Part shown: piece after piece, positions 8,842 to 17,385 of the stretch
How the letters are laid out: every line of letters begins with the position of its first letter
Numbering within the stretch: position 1 is the first letter of the stretch
DNA from: DASRDE01 sp035938175
GTDB lineage: Bacteria; Vulcanimicrobiota; Vulcanimicrobiia; Vulcanimicrobiales; Vulcanimicrobiaceae
NCBI GenBank assembly: GCA_035938175.1
Contig: DASZHD010000055.1
Span: 1 to 64,000, forward strand
Length of the DNA: 64,000 bases
Reading direction: 5' to 3'
The notes under the pieces: generated by a model
The model's database searches: none
What the model was told of the DNA's origin: nothing
Seen by the model: only the letters and a program-made list of their open reading frames with translations
Program-made: the position numbers and the translations under genes

Positions 8842-9991
8842 CGATCGCTATTGCCATCCTCAGCGTGAGCTGGTCGTGGGGGTCGTCCAATTTGCAGCGG
8901 CAGATGTCGTTGATCTGCCGCAGCCGGTAGAATACCGTGTGCCGGTGCACGTTCAAACGGTCCGCGGCCGTTTTGACGTTTTCGCCGACCGAAAAGTACA
9001 AATGCAGCGTCCGCTCGAGTTCGGTTTGGTGCTTTTCGTCGTACGCGCGCAGCGGTGCGAGCGTCGCTGAAGCGAATGCCCGCAGCGCCGCCGGATCGGC
9101 GCCTTGCAACAGCAGCGGGTATGCGCCGAGTTCTTCATAAATGCCGACTTTGCCGGCGCCGTGTAGCCGCCGGGCAATGGTCAGCGCCGCTTGCGCGCGC
9201 TCGATCGATGCACGAAGGTCGATGAACGGAACGCGCGTCCCGACGCCGATGCCCACACGCAATTCCGCGTGTTTCTTTGCGAGCGTTCGAGGAAGCAGCG
9301 AGGCGGCCGTGCGCGCATTCGCGGCGTCGATTTCCCGGGCCGCAGGAACGAACAAGAGCATCGTATTTGCGCGTTCCAGTACACCCGTCGCCGCGTCCGG
9401 CGATTGCAAGCTTTGCGCGGCGACCGCACGGATCGCCGCCTGATCCGCCGCTCCGCTGCGATTTGCAGCCGTTTCAGGCTCGACTGCTACCGCAACGTAG
9501 TGCGACGCCAAAACGATCGCGCGCGCCGCGGCGTCATCTTTGGCCGCAGCGGCGTCCAAATAATCGCCGGATGCAAGACGCTCCCAAAACGCGCGAATCC
9601 GCCCGGGCGCGCCGCCGCCGTCGCGTGCGAGCTCGATCGCCATCGCGCCTGCGGCCAGGCGGAGCAGATGGTCGAATTGCCCGGCCTCGGAGGCGGAAAA
9701 AATGGAGATCTGTCCCAGCCGCGCGTCTGCGCCGCCAATCGTCATCGTGCGTCCGGCGCGTCCGTTGGGCAACGGCGACGGCGCCTTTTGCGCCTCGTCA
9801 CCGACCAGCGATCGGACGCTGCTGGGCAAGCCTTTTCCGCTGGCCGCGACGTGGCGCCACTGCGCATCCTCCACCAGCACACCGCAGCCCGTAGCCCCAG
9901 CCAGCCGGTCCGCCAGCGCTTTCACGCCCCCGCCCGATGCGGAGATTCGCGCCAGCTCCTCGGCGAATCCGACGAGCTCGTCTGCAGTCAT
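8822..9991 (-). CDS. PucR/CdaR-family transcriptional regulator
   Basis: 389 residues from the ATG at 9991 (an upstream in-frame extension lacks a ribosome-binding site and overlaps the divergent gene). The C-terminus is the PucR-type HTH: YFSVGENVKTAADRLNVHRH followed by TVFYRLRQINDI. The centre (AELRVGIGVGTRVPFIDLRA, SIERAQAALTIARRL) is the CdaR GGDEF-like sensory domain; the N-terminal ~130 residues are a variable effector domain. PucR proteins regulate purine, amino-acid and sugar-acid catabolism. The gene overlaps the GS-like gene by 20 bp, so it most likely controls that enzyme and its own operon. It is divergent from the GGDEF gene, with only 43 bp between starts. Confidence 0.88.
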   Translation of the reverse strand: MTADELVGFAEELARISASGGGVKALADRLAGATGCGVLVEDAQWRHVAASGKGLPSSVRSLVGDEAQKAPSPLPNGRAGRTMTIGGADARLGQISIFSASEAGQFDHLLRLAAGAMAIELARDGGGAPGRIRAFWERLASGDYLDAAAAKDDAAARAIVLASHYVAVAVEPETAANRSGAADQAAIRAVAAQSLQSPDAATGVLERANTMLLFVPAAREIDAANARTAASLLPRTLAKKHAELRVGIGVGTRVPFIDLRASIERAQAALTIARRLHGAGKVGIYEELGAYPLLLQGADPAALRAFASATLAPLRAYDEKHQTELERTLHLYFSVGENVKTAADRLNVHRHTVFYRLRQINDICRCKLDDPHDQLTLRMAIAIDALTTE

Positions 9992-10034
9992 CCGGCGCAC
10001 TTCGGGCGAAGGAGACGGCGGACATTCCACGACG

Positions 10035-11831
10035 ATGCAGACGGAGCCGTTTCTGGCCGCCCTGTTGTCTTCGTTGTACGAGGACAATCCCGACGCAATC
10101 GCGGTGTACGACCGCGACGGTCTTCTCGTGTCCGCGAACAAATCCGCATGCCAGCTCTCGGGATACGGCGTCGAACAATTACGCGGCGGCTCGATTCAAA
10201 CGCACGTTCACCTGCCGGATCGCGAACGCGTCGCCGAAGCGTTTACCAACGCCCTCGCCGGCTTCTGCGAGCACATGGAAACCACGATCCGCGAGAGCGG
10301 CGGTGAAATCGTTCCGGTGGAGATGTATCTGTTCCCCGCCCGCAACGGCGAGGACATATCCGGCGTGTTCGCACAGGCGCGTGACATCGTTGCACTGCGT
10401 TCCGCGGAGCAAGCCTTGGGAATGCACGAGCAGCGCTCGCGATCGTTGTTCGAATACCACCCCGACGCGATCATGGCGCTCAAAGCCGATGGAAGCATTT
10501 CACGCGTGAACGTCGCGCTCGAAGCGATCACGGGCTACTTCGGCGAGCAAATCATCGGAAAGCCGTGGACCGAGATCGTTTCCCACGAATGCCGCCAATC
10601 CGCCGACGAAGCGTTCCGGTTGGTAAGCCGCGGTGAAGCGACGGAGTTCGACTCGTTCTTGCTGGACCGTTTGGGGAACCGCATCGACGTCCAGATGAAG
10701 CTCGTGCCGCTGCGCGTCGGGAACGACGTCGAGGGTGCGTACGCGATCGCGAAAAGCGTGGTGGCGCAACGCAGCGCCGAACGGGCTATCGCGCTGCAAG
10801 GTGAACGTATTCGCGAGCTGTATCTGGCGGCCGCCGCGCGCAGCGATTCGAGCGATGCCCAGCTCAACAACACGCTGGCTTTGGGCTGCCGCATGTTCGG
10901 CTTCGACTACGGCTACGTGACGCGATTCGACGGCGTCACGATTTCGATTTTGAACGCCGTGGGCGAAGGTACCGGCGTGCGCGTAGGTTCGGTCTTTCCC
11001 ACCGAAAGCGCGCTGTCGCGGTTTTTGATCGGCGAACGCCAGACGCTGTTCATTCCGGACCTGGATGCGCCGCCGTGGGACAAGGATCCGGCGCGCGGCA
11101 GCGCGCCGTGGAAATCCTATTTCGGAACGAAGTTGGTCGTGAACAACGAGGAATTCGGCGCGCTGGTCTTTGCGGGACGTTTGCCGCACCCGCATGTGCT
11201 GGAAGAGCTCGACCGCGATCTGCTGCAACTGATGGCGCTCTTCGTCGCGGCAGCGATCGAACGCGCGCAGCATGCTGAACGCATCGAGCAGTTGGCGTTC
11301 TTCGATTCGCTGACCGGTCTGCCCAACCGCGTCCTGTTCGCCGATCGCATCCGCCAAACGATGGGCGCGGCCAAGCGCTACAATCGCGGTTTTGCGGTAA
11401 TGTATCTGGATTTGGACGATTTCAAAATCGTCAACGACACCTTCGGTCACGCCTCCGGCGATCTGGTGCTGAAGGCCGTCGCCGATCGCCTGCTGCGCAC
11501 GCTGCGCGAGAGCGACACCGTGGCGCGCTTCGGCGGCGACGAATTTGTGATTCTGCAGCCGGTCGTGAACGGTGCCAGCGATGCAGCCGACCTCGCGCGC
11601 AAGATCGTCGGTGCGATGCAAACACCGTTCGAGATCGGCGGCGAACAGCGTGTCGTCCACACGAGTATCGGAATCGCGCTCTATCCGCAGGACGGAAACT
11701 CTGCCGAGGAGCTGATGGATCGCGCCGATCGCGCGCTTTATCGCGCGAAGCATGCCGGCCGCAACCGGTGGCTGTTCTTCAACGACGAGATTCCGCGGCA
11801 GCACTGGCCGCAAAAACGGCAGAGTTCTTAG
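10035..11831 (+). CDS. Diguanylate cyclase with PAS-PAS-GAF sensor modules
   Basis: 598 residues from ATG 10035. Two PAS domains (NPDAIAVYDRDGLLVSANKS at ~20 and HPDAIMALKADGSISRVNVA at ~145), a GAF domain (~265-420), and a C-terminal GGDEF domain with LTGLPNRVLFADR and the active-site RFGGDEFVIL near residue 500. Just upstream is RESD in the exact RxxD-x5-GGDEF spacing, so the product-inhibition I-site is intact. It should make cyclic di-GMP from GTP in the cytosol in response to signals read by PAS/GAF. It shares a short divergent promoter region with the PucR gene and overlaps the stop of the next convergent gene by 4 bp. Confidence 0.92.
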   Translation: MQTEPFLAALLSSLYEDNPDAIAVYDRDGLLVSANKSACQLSGYGVEQLRGGSIQTHVHLPDRERVAEAFTNALAGFCEHMETTIRESGGEIVPVEMYLFPARNGEDISGVFAQARDIVALRSAEQALGMHEQRSRSLFEYHPDAIMALKADGSISRVNVALEAITGYFGEQIIGKPWTEIVSHECRQSADEAFRLVSRGEATEFDSFLLDRLGNRIDVQMKLVPLRVGNDVEGAYAIAKSVVAQRSAERAIALQGERIRELYLAAAARSDSSDAQLNNTLALGCRMFGFDYGYVTRFDGVTISILNAVGEGTGVRVGSVFPTESALSRFLIGERQTLFIPDLDAPPWDKDPARGSAPWKSYFGTKLVVNNEEFGALVFAGRLPHPHVLEELDRDLLQLMALFVAAAIERAQHAERIEQLAFFDSLTGLPNRVLFADRIRQTMGAAKRYNRGFAVMYLDLDDFKIVNDTFGHASGDLVLKAVADRLLRTLRESDTVARFGGDEFVILQPVVNGASDAADLARKIVGAMQTPFEIGGEQRVVHTSIGIALYPQDGNSAEELMDRADRALYRAKHAGRNRWLFFNDEIPRQHWPQKRQSS

Positions 11832-13126
11832 CCGGAGCCGGAACGCGATGCCTGCGGGTGCCGCGCGGTGATGCGCGGCAGTTCTTTGCGCAGGTTTTCG
11901 GGCATTATCGCGTCGATCGCATCGTCCACCGTAACGATACCGAGCATTTTTCCGCTCTCGTCGACGACGGGCACGGCAAGGAGATCGTAACGTGCGATCG
12001 TCGCGGCGACGTCATGCGCGTGCGTGGCGGTAGCGACGGTAACGAGGTCTGTTTCCATGATGCGTTCGATGCTGGAATCCGGCTGCGCCAGCAGCAGCGT
12101 GCGCAACGAAAGCACCCCAAGCAGCCGGTCGTGTTTGTCCACGACGTATAAGTAATAGATGAACTCCGATTCCGGCGCGATCTCGCGAATCTTGCGGATC
12201 GTCTGTTCCGCGGTGCGGTGCGGGTAGATCCACGTGTAGTCGGTGGTCATCAAACCGCCGGCCGTGTCCTCTTCGTACTTCACCAGTTCGCGAAGCTCGC
12301 CGGCCGTGTACTCGTTCATTTCCGCGAGCAGTTCGGATTGCTGCTCTTCGTCCAGTTCCGACAGGAGATCGGCGGCGTCGTCGGAGTCCATCTCCTCGAT
12401 GATGTCGGCGGCTCTCTCCGTGCCGAGATCTTCGATGATCGAGCGCTGCCGTTCGGCATCCAAGTGTTCCAAGGCGTCGGCGGCGGTCTCGTCGTCGAGC
12501 TGCGTAATAACCGCTGCCGCCTCGCGCGCCGATAGATCGGAAATCACTTCGGCGAGCTCGCTGGGATGCAGCCGCGCCAACTTGCTTTCTTTCACGGAGA
12601 GCTGGACTTGCGAGGGATTGACGTCGCGAATCGGCGCGACGGACGTCCACGCGATCATCGCGCGCGGCACGTTTTTGTAAATCCACGGCGTGAACCGTTT
12701 TCCGAACGATTTCAAGCCGAGACGCCGCAGCAATCCGCTGACCCCGACGTCGGCCGCAACCACACGCAATTTGCCGCCGGTGTTGGCCAGCTCGATGTCG
12801 TTGATGCGCACGACCTTGCGTCCGTCGACGTCGACGATCTGCTTATCGAGCAGATCGCTCACCAGGTACAGGGCCTCACCGTCCGCCGGCGCGGAGACCT
12901 TGGGAGCGGCGTTGAGCGCAACCGCGCCTTCGTCGTCCACATCGGTGATCGTCTCCATCGGGGCATAACGCGCCCCCTGAGCCGTTTTGATCACCAAACC
13001 GTCGATCTGCGGAAAGACTTCGTCCGGTTTGTTCACGAGAAAATCGCTGACCTTGCCGATGGGCAAGTCATTGACCGTGGCCTTCCGTCCGACCAGTTCG
13101 GAAACGAATCCCTCGTGAAATGCCAT
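11828..13126 (-). CDS. PRC-barrel/MgtE N-terminal/CBS domain protein without membrane channel
   Basis: 432 residues from the ATG at 13126, which has AGGA about 11 bases upstream; a GTG at 13144 would add six residues. Residues ~5-175 form a PRC-barrel-like region (LPIGKVSDFLVN, DVDGRKVVRINDIELA). Next come MgtE N-terminal helices (LHPSELAEVISDLSAREAAA, GTERAADIIEEMDSDDAADL) and a CBS pair (TDYTWIYPHRTAEQTIRKI ... PVVDESGKMLGIVTVDDAID). The transmembrane Mg2+ channel that normally follows in MgtE is absent. It is likely a soluble Mg2+- or nucleotide-sensing regulator; the partner is unknown. Confidence 0.85.
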   Translation of the reverse strand: MAFHEGFVSELVGRKATVNDLPIGKVSDFLVNKPDEVFPQIDGLVIKTAQGARYAPMETITDVDDEGAVALNAAPKVSAPADGEALYLVSDLLDKQIVDVDGRKVVRINDIELANTGGKLRVVAADVGVSGLLRRLGLKSFGKRFTPWIYKNVPRAMIAWTSVAPIRDVNPSQVQLSVKESKLARLHPSELAEVISDLSAREAAAVITQLDDETAADALEHLDAERQRSIIEDLGTERAADIIEEMDSDDAADLLSELDEEQQSELLAEMNEYTAGELRELVKYEEDTAGGLMTTDYTWIYPHRTAEQTIRKIREIAPESEFIYYLYVVDKHDRLLGVLSLRTLLLAQPDSSIERIMETDLVTVATATHAHDVAATIARYDLLAVPVVDESGKMLGIVTVDDAIDAIMPENLRKELPRITARHPQASRSGSG

Positions 13127-13285
13127 CTCTGCAGGTGTCCTCACTTTTCAGTATAGGTACCTGCGTCAATCGGTCTTACGCGGCCCGCGGGCCGGCCGCT
13201 GATTTGAGCGCTCTAACGCACGTCCATGCAGACGCCTCCCGTTCGGGCGCTTCCGAGCGGCGTATCCCGGGTTGGCAGATGCGTG

Positions 13286-14506
13286 CTAATAGAAGAACTG
13301 CTGCAACTGGCTGAATTTCGGACCGAAGAGCCAGCCCATGCGCTTGGAGGGGTTGATCGCCGGCGCGGGCTCCGCGATGACGAACTTGAATCCGGGAATG
13401 ACCTCGATTTGTTTGCCGGTCTCGTCGTATACGACGAGGGCGCTTTGCTGGCGGTTATCGCACGCATACAGCGGTTCCGTCACGAGGAAGAGCTTGTTGA
13501 CCGGATCGACCGCAACGCCCGCGCCGCTTGTGGTTTGATCGGTGTTTCCGGTGCATGGCAGCTGGGTGAACGCAAGTCCGCGTTCCTTGTTCACATCGTA
13601 AAATTCGACCTGCGAGTTCAATTCGGTCGTCGTTGCGGCGATCCCGGTATTGGGATCGACCGCGAGCCCGTTCACCGCGCCGGCATGGAAGAACCCGTTG
13701 TTGAACCCGGCGAACTGCGTCGTGGCACCGGTCTTCAAATCGACGACCGCATTGATCGGTGCTCGTCCGCGAACCGTCCCTGCGTCGGGAGAAATCGCGA
13801 TAACCGCCTTGTTTCCGGCGATGTACTGCCCCATCTGCGGGTCGTTCGCGCCGCCGAAAAGATTCGGATCCAAATGGACGACCTTGCTGACCGTATTCGC
13901 GGCGATATCGGTGACGATGAGATCGGGTGCATCCTGATTCTTCAGTTCGATTGCGAAGAGGACGCTGGTCGACGTCGTCTGGTTGACGCCGGTTTGCAGC
14001 ACGTCGACATCGCGGATCGGCGAGGTCCACGTTCCCGTAAATTTTTGCGCCGTGACCGGGTTCATCACATTGTAGAACCGCTCGGCAAAAATCTGTCCCT
14101 TCGGCGTTACGAAGTGCGTGACGAGACCGATGTCCCCGGCGAAGATTCCGTCGACCGCATACTCGTTGATCGTTCCCGTCTGCTCGGCGAACGAGCTCGT
14201 GATCGCGCCGGTATCCTGATCGAACGTTTCAACCGAGACCCGTGCCGCGCCGTTCCTATTTATCGTCTTTGCCGACGCAAGCACGCCGTCCGCACCGCTC
14301 CGATCGATGTCGAAGCCGAAGACCTGGCCGCCGTCCTTCGTGTTGAGAACGGCTCCCAAGCCCACGTGGCGTGAACCCGGTTCACGAATTGCGCTCGTCT
14401 GCGGAATCGCCGAAACGTCCCCGGCCGAGGGGACGCCTCCGCGACAAGCGGCGAGCGCCGCGAGCATGGCGAGTAACCCTACCCGTGACCTGCATAGAAC
14501 TTGCAT
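13286..14506 (-). CDS. Predicted lipoprotein, tandem paralogue 2
   Basis: 406 residues, beginning with a lipoprotein signal (LLAMLAALAAC, lipobox Cys ~21). The body contains repeated beta-propeller-like motifs (GGQVFGFDIDRSG, APDLIVTDIAANTVSKVVHL, NGLAVDPNTGIAATTTELNS, GVAVDPVNKLFLVTEPL) and ends SQLQQFFY. It is a close paralogue of the gene immediately upstream (14540-15760): same length, co-linear over the full sequence, same C-terminus, so the pair arose by tandem duplication. The 33-bp gap between them suggests one transcript. Function is unknown; it is probably an envelope-anchored protein. Confidence 0.8.
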   Translation of the reverse strand: MQVLCRSRVGLLAMLAALAACRGGVPSAGDVSAIPQTSAIREPGSRHVGLGAVLNTKDGGQVFGFDIDRSGADGVLASAKTINRNGAARVSVETFDQDTGAITSSFAEQTGTINEYAVDGIFAGDIGLVTHFVTPKGQIFAERFYNVMNPVTAQKFTGTWTSPIRDVDVLQTGVNQTTSTSVLFAIELKNQDAPDLIVTDIAANTVSKVVHLDPNLFGGANDPQMGQYIAGNKAVIAISPDAGTVRGRAPINAVVDLKTGATTQFAGFNNGFFHAGAVNGLAVDPNTGIAATTTELNSQVEFYDVNKERGLAFTQLPCTGNTDQTTSGAGVAVDPVNKLFLVTEPLYACDNRQQSALVVYDETGKQIEVIPGFKFVIAEPAPAINPSKRMGWLFGPKFSQLQQFFY

Positions 14507-14539
14507 GTTCGTGAAATCTCCTCCGCGGTACGAGCGAAG

Positions 14540-15760
14540 TTAGTAGAAGAACTGCTGTAATTGACTGGGTTTGGGACCCAAAGCCCAGCCCATACGTTTG
14601 GACGGATTCAACACCGCCGGCGGCTCTCCGAGAAAGAACGTGAAGCCGGTTATCGTTTCGACGAGCTTGCCCGTCTCGTCATACACGTCGATAGCGCTGC
14701 CCGGGGCGCAGGCGTTCATCGGTACGGAAACGAGAAAAAGCTTGTTGACGGGATCGTTCGCCACTCCGGCGCCGCTGGTCGTTTGGTCCACGTTCCGCGT
14801 GCACGGCAACTGCGCGGCTTTGATGCCCTTCTGCGTCGAAAGATTGTAAAACTCCACCTGCGAGTTGAGTTCCGTCGTCGTCGCTTGCACGTGCGTTCCG
14901 GAATCGACTGCCGCGCCGTTTACGAATCCCGGACCAAAGAATCCGTCGGCGAAGCCGTTGAACGACGTTTGCGTGCCGGTCGCAAGATCGATCTGCACCG
15001 TTTCCGTCGGCACTCCGGGATGTCTCACGGCGCCGCCGTCGGGCGAGAGCGCGATGACCGCTTTCTTTGCGACGGTATCTTCGGACAGAATCGGTCCGTT
15101 TCCGCCGACGAACAGGTTTGGATCCAGCGGAATCACTTTTTGAATCGTGTTCGCGGCAACGTCGGTGACGATCAGCTCCGGATTGTGCGTTGCGGGATCT
15201 TCGGTAAACAGGACGTTTTGCGTCGTCGACTGGTTTGACGCCGTCTGCATGATGTTCGTGTTCGGGACGGGGGCCTTCCACGCACCGGTGAACCTGTTTG
15301 CCGTTACCGGGTTCATCAGGTTGTAGAAATGCTTGGCAAAGACTTGCCCCTTGGGAACCTCGAAGTGCGTGACGAATCCGACGTCGCCGGCCAGAATCCC
15401 GTCAAATAGGAACGAGTTCGTCGTGCCGGTCGAGTTCGCAAACGAGGCGGTAATCGCTCCGGTGTTTTGGTCAAAGGTCTCGACCGAGACGACAAAAACG
15501 CCCGGCTTGTTCGTACCTCTAGAAGATGCGAGAGCGCCGTCGTTCCCCGTCTGATTGATGTCGAAACCGAAGACTTGGCCGCCGTCCTTCGTATTGAGCA
15601 CTGCGCCCAGGCCGGCGTGGCCTCCGGCGGATTCATGAAGCGAGGCCGCCGGTATTGCCGGAAGACTCGGTCCGGATGCCGTGCCCGAGCGGCATCCCGA
15701 AAGCGATACGGAAAGCGCGAGACAAAAGACACCCAAAGGACGCAGAATCGAACGGCGCAC
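14540..15760 (-). CDS. Predicted lipoprotein, tandem paralogue 1
   Basis: 406 residues with a lipoprotein signal (FCLALSVSLSGC). The start at 15760 has a strong GAGGAGG Shine-Dalgarno a few bases upstream. The body parallels the following gene motif for motif: GLGAVLNTKDGGQVFGFDI, PELIVTDVAANTIQKVIPL, TTTELNSQVEFYNL, DQTTSGAGVANDPVNKLFLV, and the shared ending SQLQQFFY. It is likely a propeller-like surface or periplasmic lipoprotein of unknown role. It is the first gene of a two-gene unit and lies downstream of flagellin on the same strand. Confidence 0.8.
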   Translation of the reverse strand: MRRSILRPLGVFCLALSVSLSGCRSGTASGPSLPAIPAASLHESAGGHAGLGAVLNTKDGGQVFGFDINQTGNDGALASSRGTNKPGVFVVSVETFDQNTGAITASFANSTGTTNSFLFDGILAGDVGFVTHFEVPKGQVFAKHFYNLMNPVTANRFTGAWKAPVPNTNIMQTASNQSTTQNVLFTEDPATHNPELIVTDVAANTIQKVIPLDPNLFVGGNGPILSEDTVAKKAVIALSPDGGAVRHPGVPTETVQIDLATGTQTSFNGFADGFFGPGFVNGAAVDSGTHVQATTTELNSQVEFYNLSTQKGIKAAQLPCTRNVDQTTSGAGVANDPVNKLFLVSVPMNACAPGSAIDVYDETGKLVETITGFTFFLGEPPAVLNPSKRMGWALGPKPSQLQQFFY

Positions 15761-15784
15761 ATGAACCTCCTCACATGGTTAGGC

Positions 15785-15800
15785 TACGCAAGTATGCGTA
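15785..15800. promoter_or_regulatory. Short inverted repeat upstream of lipoprotein operon
   Basis: TACGCA-AGTA-TGCGTA, six-bp arms, 25-40 bases upstream of the lipoprotein ATG on the minus strand. Its half TACGCATACT (minus strand) recurs at 17290-17299 at a similar distance before flagellin, so it may be part of a shared promoter or operator. This is inference only. Confidence 0.3.
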
Positions 15801-15846
15801 AGACGTGAGGAAGGTTTGAAGCGATTTGGGGTAGGGGAGCTGCGGT

Positions 15847-17253
15847 CTAGTGTTTGGCGGCTGGGCCGGGATTGAACCCGTTGACCAGCTGTACGACGAG
15901 TTGGGCGTCGATCTGCAACTGCGCTTGCACGCTGAGCGCGACCTTGCTCATTACCTGATCTTTCGTCAATTGGGTAGCCGTCGCGCCGATATCTGCGTCG
16001 CGAATTGCGCTTTCGGACGTCGTTTGCGAAACGATTTGCTGTCCGGCGACGCTCGTGTCTTCGCCTAAAGCGACCGATTCCGCTCCGACTTGAGCTCGCA
16101 CGGTGCTGATCGAATCGATCGCCATTTGCACGCGCGCTTCGGCATCGTCGGTGGGTATCTGGTTTCCGGCTTGGCCGACCACCTGATTCAGGAAATTTTC
16201 CTGAGTCGTCGGAAGGACGCTGATGTCGGCGATGTTTAGGGCGCTCGTCGTTACGGAAGGCAACTCGATGGCGACGTCTCCGCCTTCTTTTCCGCTGCTG
16301 TTCACTTCCAGCGGCGTTCCCGGAGATTGGTTCGCGTTCGCAGGAGCGTACGTTTCGAACGCCATGGACGCGCCGACATCTTGCGCGGTGAGGTTTGCCA
16401 GCCCGAAGTCCAGCAGTACGTTGCCGGGTGCGCCCGAAGGCGACGTGTAGACGATGCCGGGACCGGCGAGCGGGCCCGCGTTTACGGCAACGGCGCTCGT
16501 GTCCACGAAGAGCGGCGCATTCCCCATCTTGGGGTCCGTGCTGTACGCGGTTATCGTGACGTAGTCGCCCGGGCCGATCGCGGTATGCGTGTCCGGATCG
16601 ATTGCATTTGCGGAATAGCCGGTTACTTGAATCGTGATGTAGGCGTTGATGGACCCGAAGACGCCGATCGTGGGCGTTCCGAAATTCGGTCCACCGGCAT
16701 AATTGGGATCGCCGACGAGCGGACCGGACTGTCCCAAGCCGTTAAAGTTTACGACAGTAGTTCCGCTGGGCTGGCTGCCGTCGGGAAGTGCCGGCGCGTT
16801 CACCTGCGTTACCGTGGGCGACGGCGGGAACGCATTGCTGAGCGAGCCGTTCAGCAGGTTGATACCGTTGAACTTGGCACCGCCCGCAATTTTGTTGACT
16901 TCCTGGAGCAACTGGCTGATTTCGTCTTGGATCTGCTGCAGATCCGACGTTGAATTGAAGTCGTTCGCGGCCTCGACAATCAGCGAGTGGATGTGCTGCA
17001 GGACGCTCTGAACTTCGGCCAACGTGCCGTCGGCGACGTTCAGGAGATTATTCGCGGTTTGAGCGTTCTGTACGCCTTGTTGAAGGCCGACGACTTGCGA
17101 GTGGATGCTTTCGGCCAGTGTGTAGCCGCTGGGGTCGTCAACAGCAGAACGAACGCGAAGGCCGCTTGCCAACGCGTTCACTTGCCGTTGTTCATCAGTT
17201 TGAGTACGGAACAGGTTGAGCTCTACCTGAGCCGTGCTCCCCAGCACATCCAT
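15847..17253 (-). CDS. fliC: Flagellin
   Basis: 468 residues from ATG 17253. The conserved N-terminal D0/D1 helices are clear (ELNLFRTQTDEQRQVNALAS, SGLRVRSAVDDPSGYTLAES, NAQTANNLLNVADGTLAEVQ, FNGINLLNG), as is the C-terminal helix pair (AIDSISTVRAQVGAESVALG, ESAIRDADIGATATQLTKDQ, ending VQLVNGFNPGPAAKH). In between is a variable, Pro/Gly/Thr-rich domain of about 250 residues (~135-385), which would be the exposed D2/D3 region. It is the filament subunit of the flagellum. No other flagellar gene is adjacent; motB is 45 kb away. It is divergent from the appendage operon, with about 130 bp between starts. Confidence 0.93.
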   Translation of the reverse strand: MDVLGSTAQVELNLFRTQTDEQRQVNALASGLRVRSAVDDPSGYTLAESIHSQVVGLQQGVQNAQTANNLLNVADGTLAEVQSVLQHIHSLIVEAANDFNSTSDLQQIQDEISQLLQEVNKIAGGAKFNGINLLNGSLSNAFPPSPTVTQVNAPALPDGSQPSGTTVVNFNGLGQSGPLVGDPNYAGGPNFGTPTIGVFGSINAYITIQVTGYSANAIDPDTHTAIGPGDYVTITAYSTDPKMGNAPLFVDTSAVAVNAGPLAGPGIVYTSPSGAPGNVLLDFGLANLTAQDVGASMAFETYAPANANQSPGTPLEVNSSGKEGGDVAIELPSVTTSALNIADISVLPTTQENFLNQVVGQAGNQIPTDDAEARVQMAIDSISTVRAQVGAESVALGEDTSVAGQQIVSQTTSESAIRDADIGATATQLTKDQVMSKVALSVQAQLQIDAQLVVQLVNGFNPGPAAKH

Positions 17254-17289
17254 CGTTAAGGAAGGGTTCCTCCGTGAAGACTTCCCTGT

Positions 17290-17304
17290 AGTATGCGTAT
17301 CGGC
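17290..17304 (-). promoter_or_regulatory. Possible flagellin promoter region
   Basis: On the minus strand this reads GCCGATACGCATACT, 37-51 bases before the flagellin ATG. GCCGATAC resembles the sigma-28 -10 element GCCGATAA, but no convincing -35 lies at the right spacing. The TACGCATACT half is shared with the upstream region of the lipoprotein operon. Confidence 0.3.
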
Positions 17305-17385
17305 AGAGGGGCGAAAAAATTGCGTGAAAGGCCGCCCTTTCCTTAAACCCCCTATGGCGTCGCTCCGAAACATGGTAAGGACGGC

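Noticed and set aside
17297..17345. A full sigma-28 promoter for flagellin
   Set aside because: The -10-like GCCGATAC is present, but no TAAA-type -35 lies 11-16 bases upstream, so only a weak call is made.
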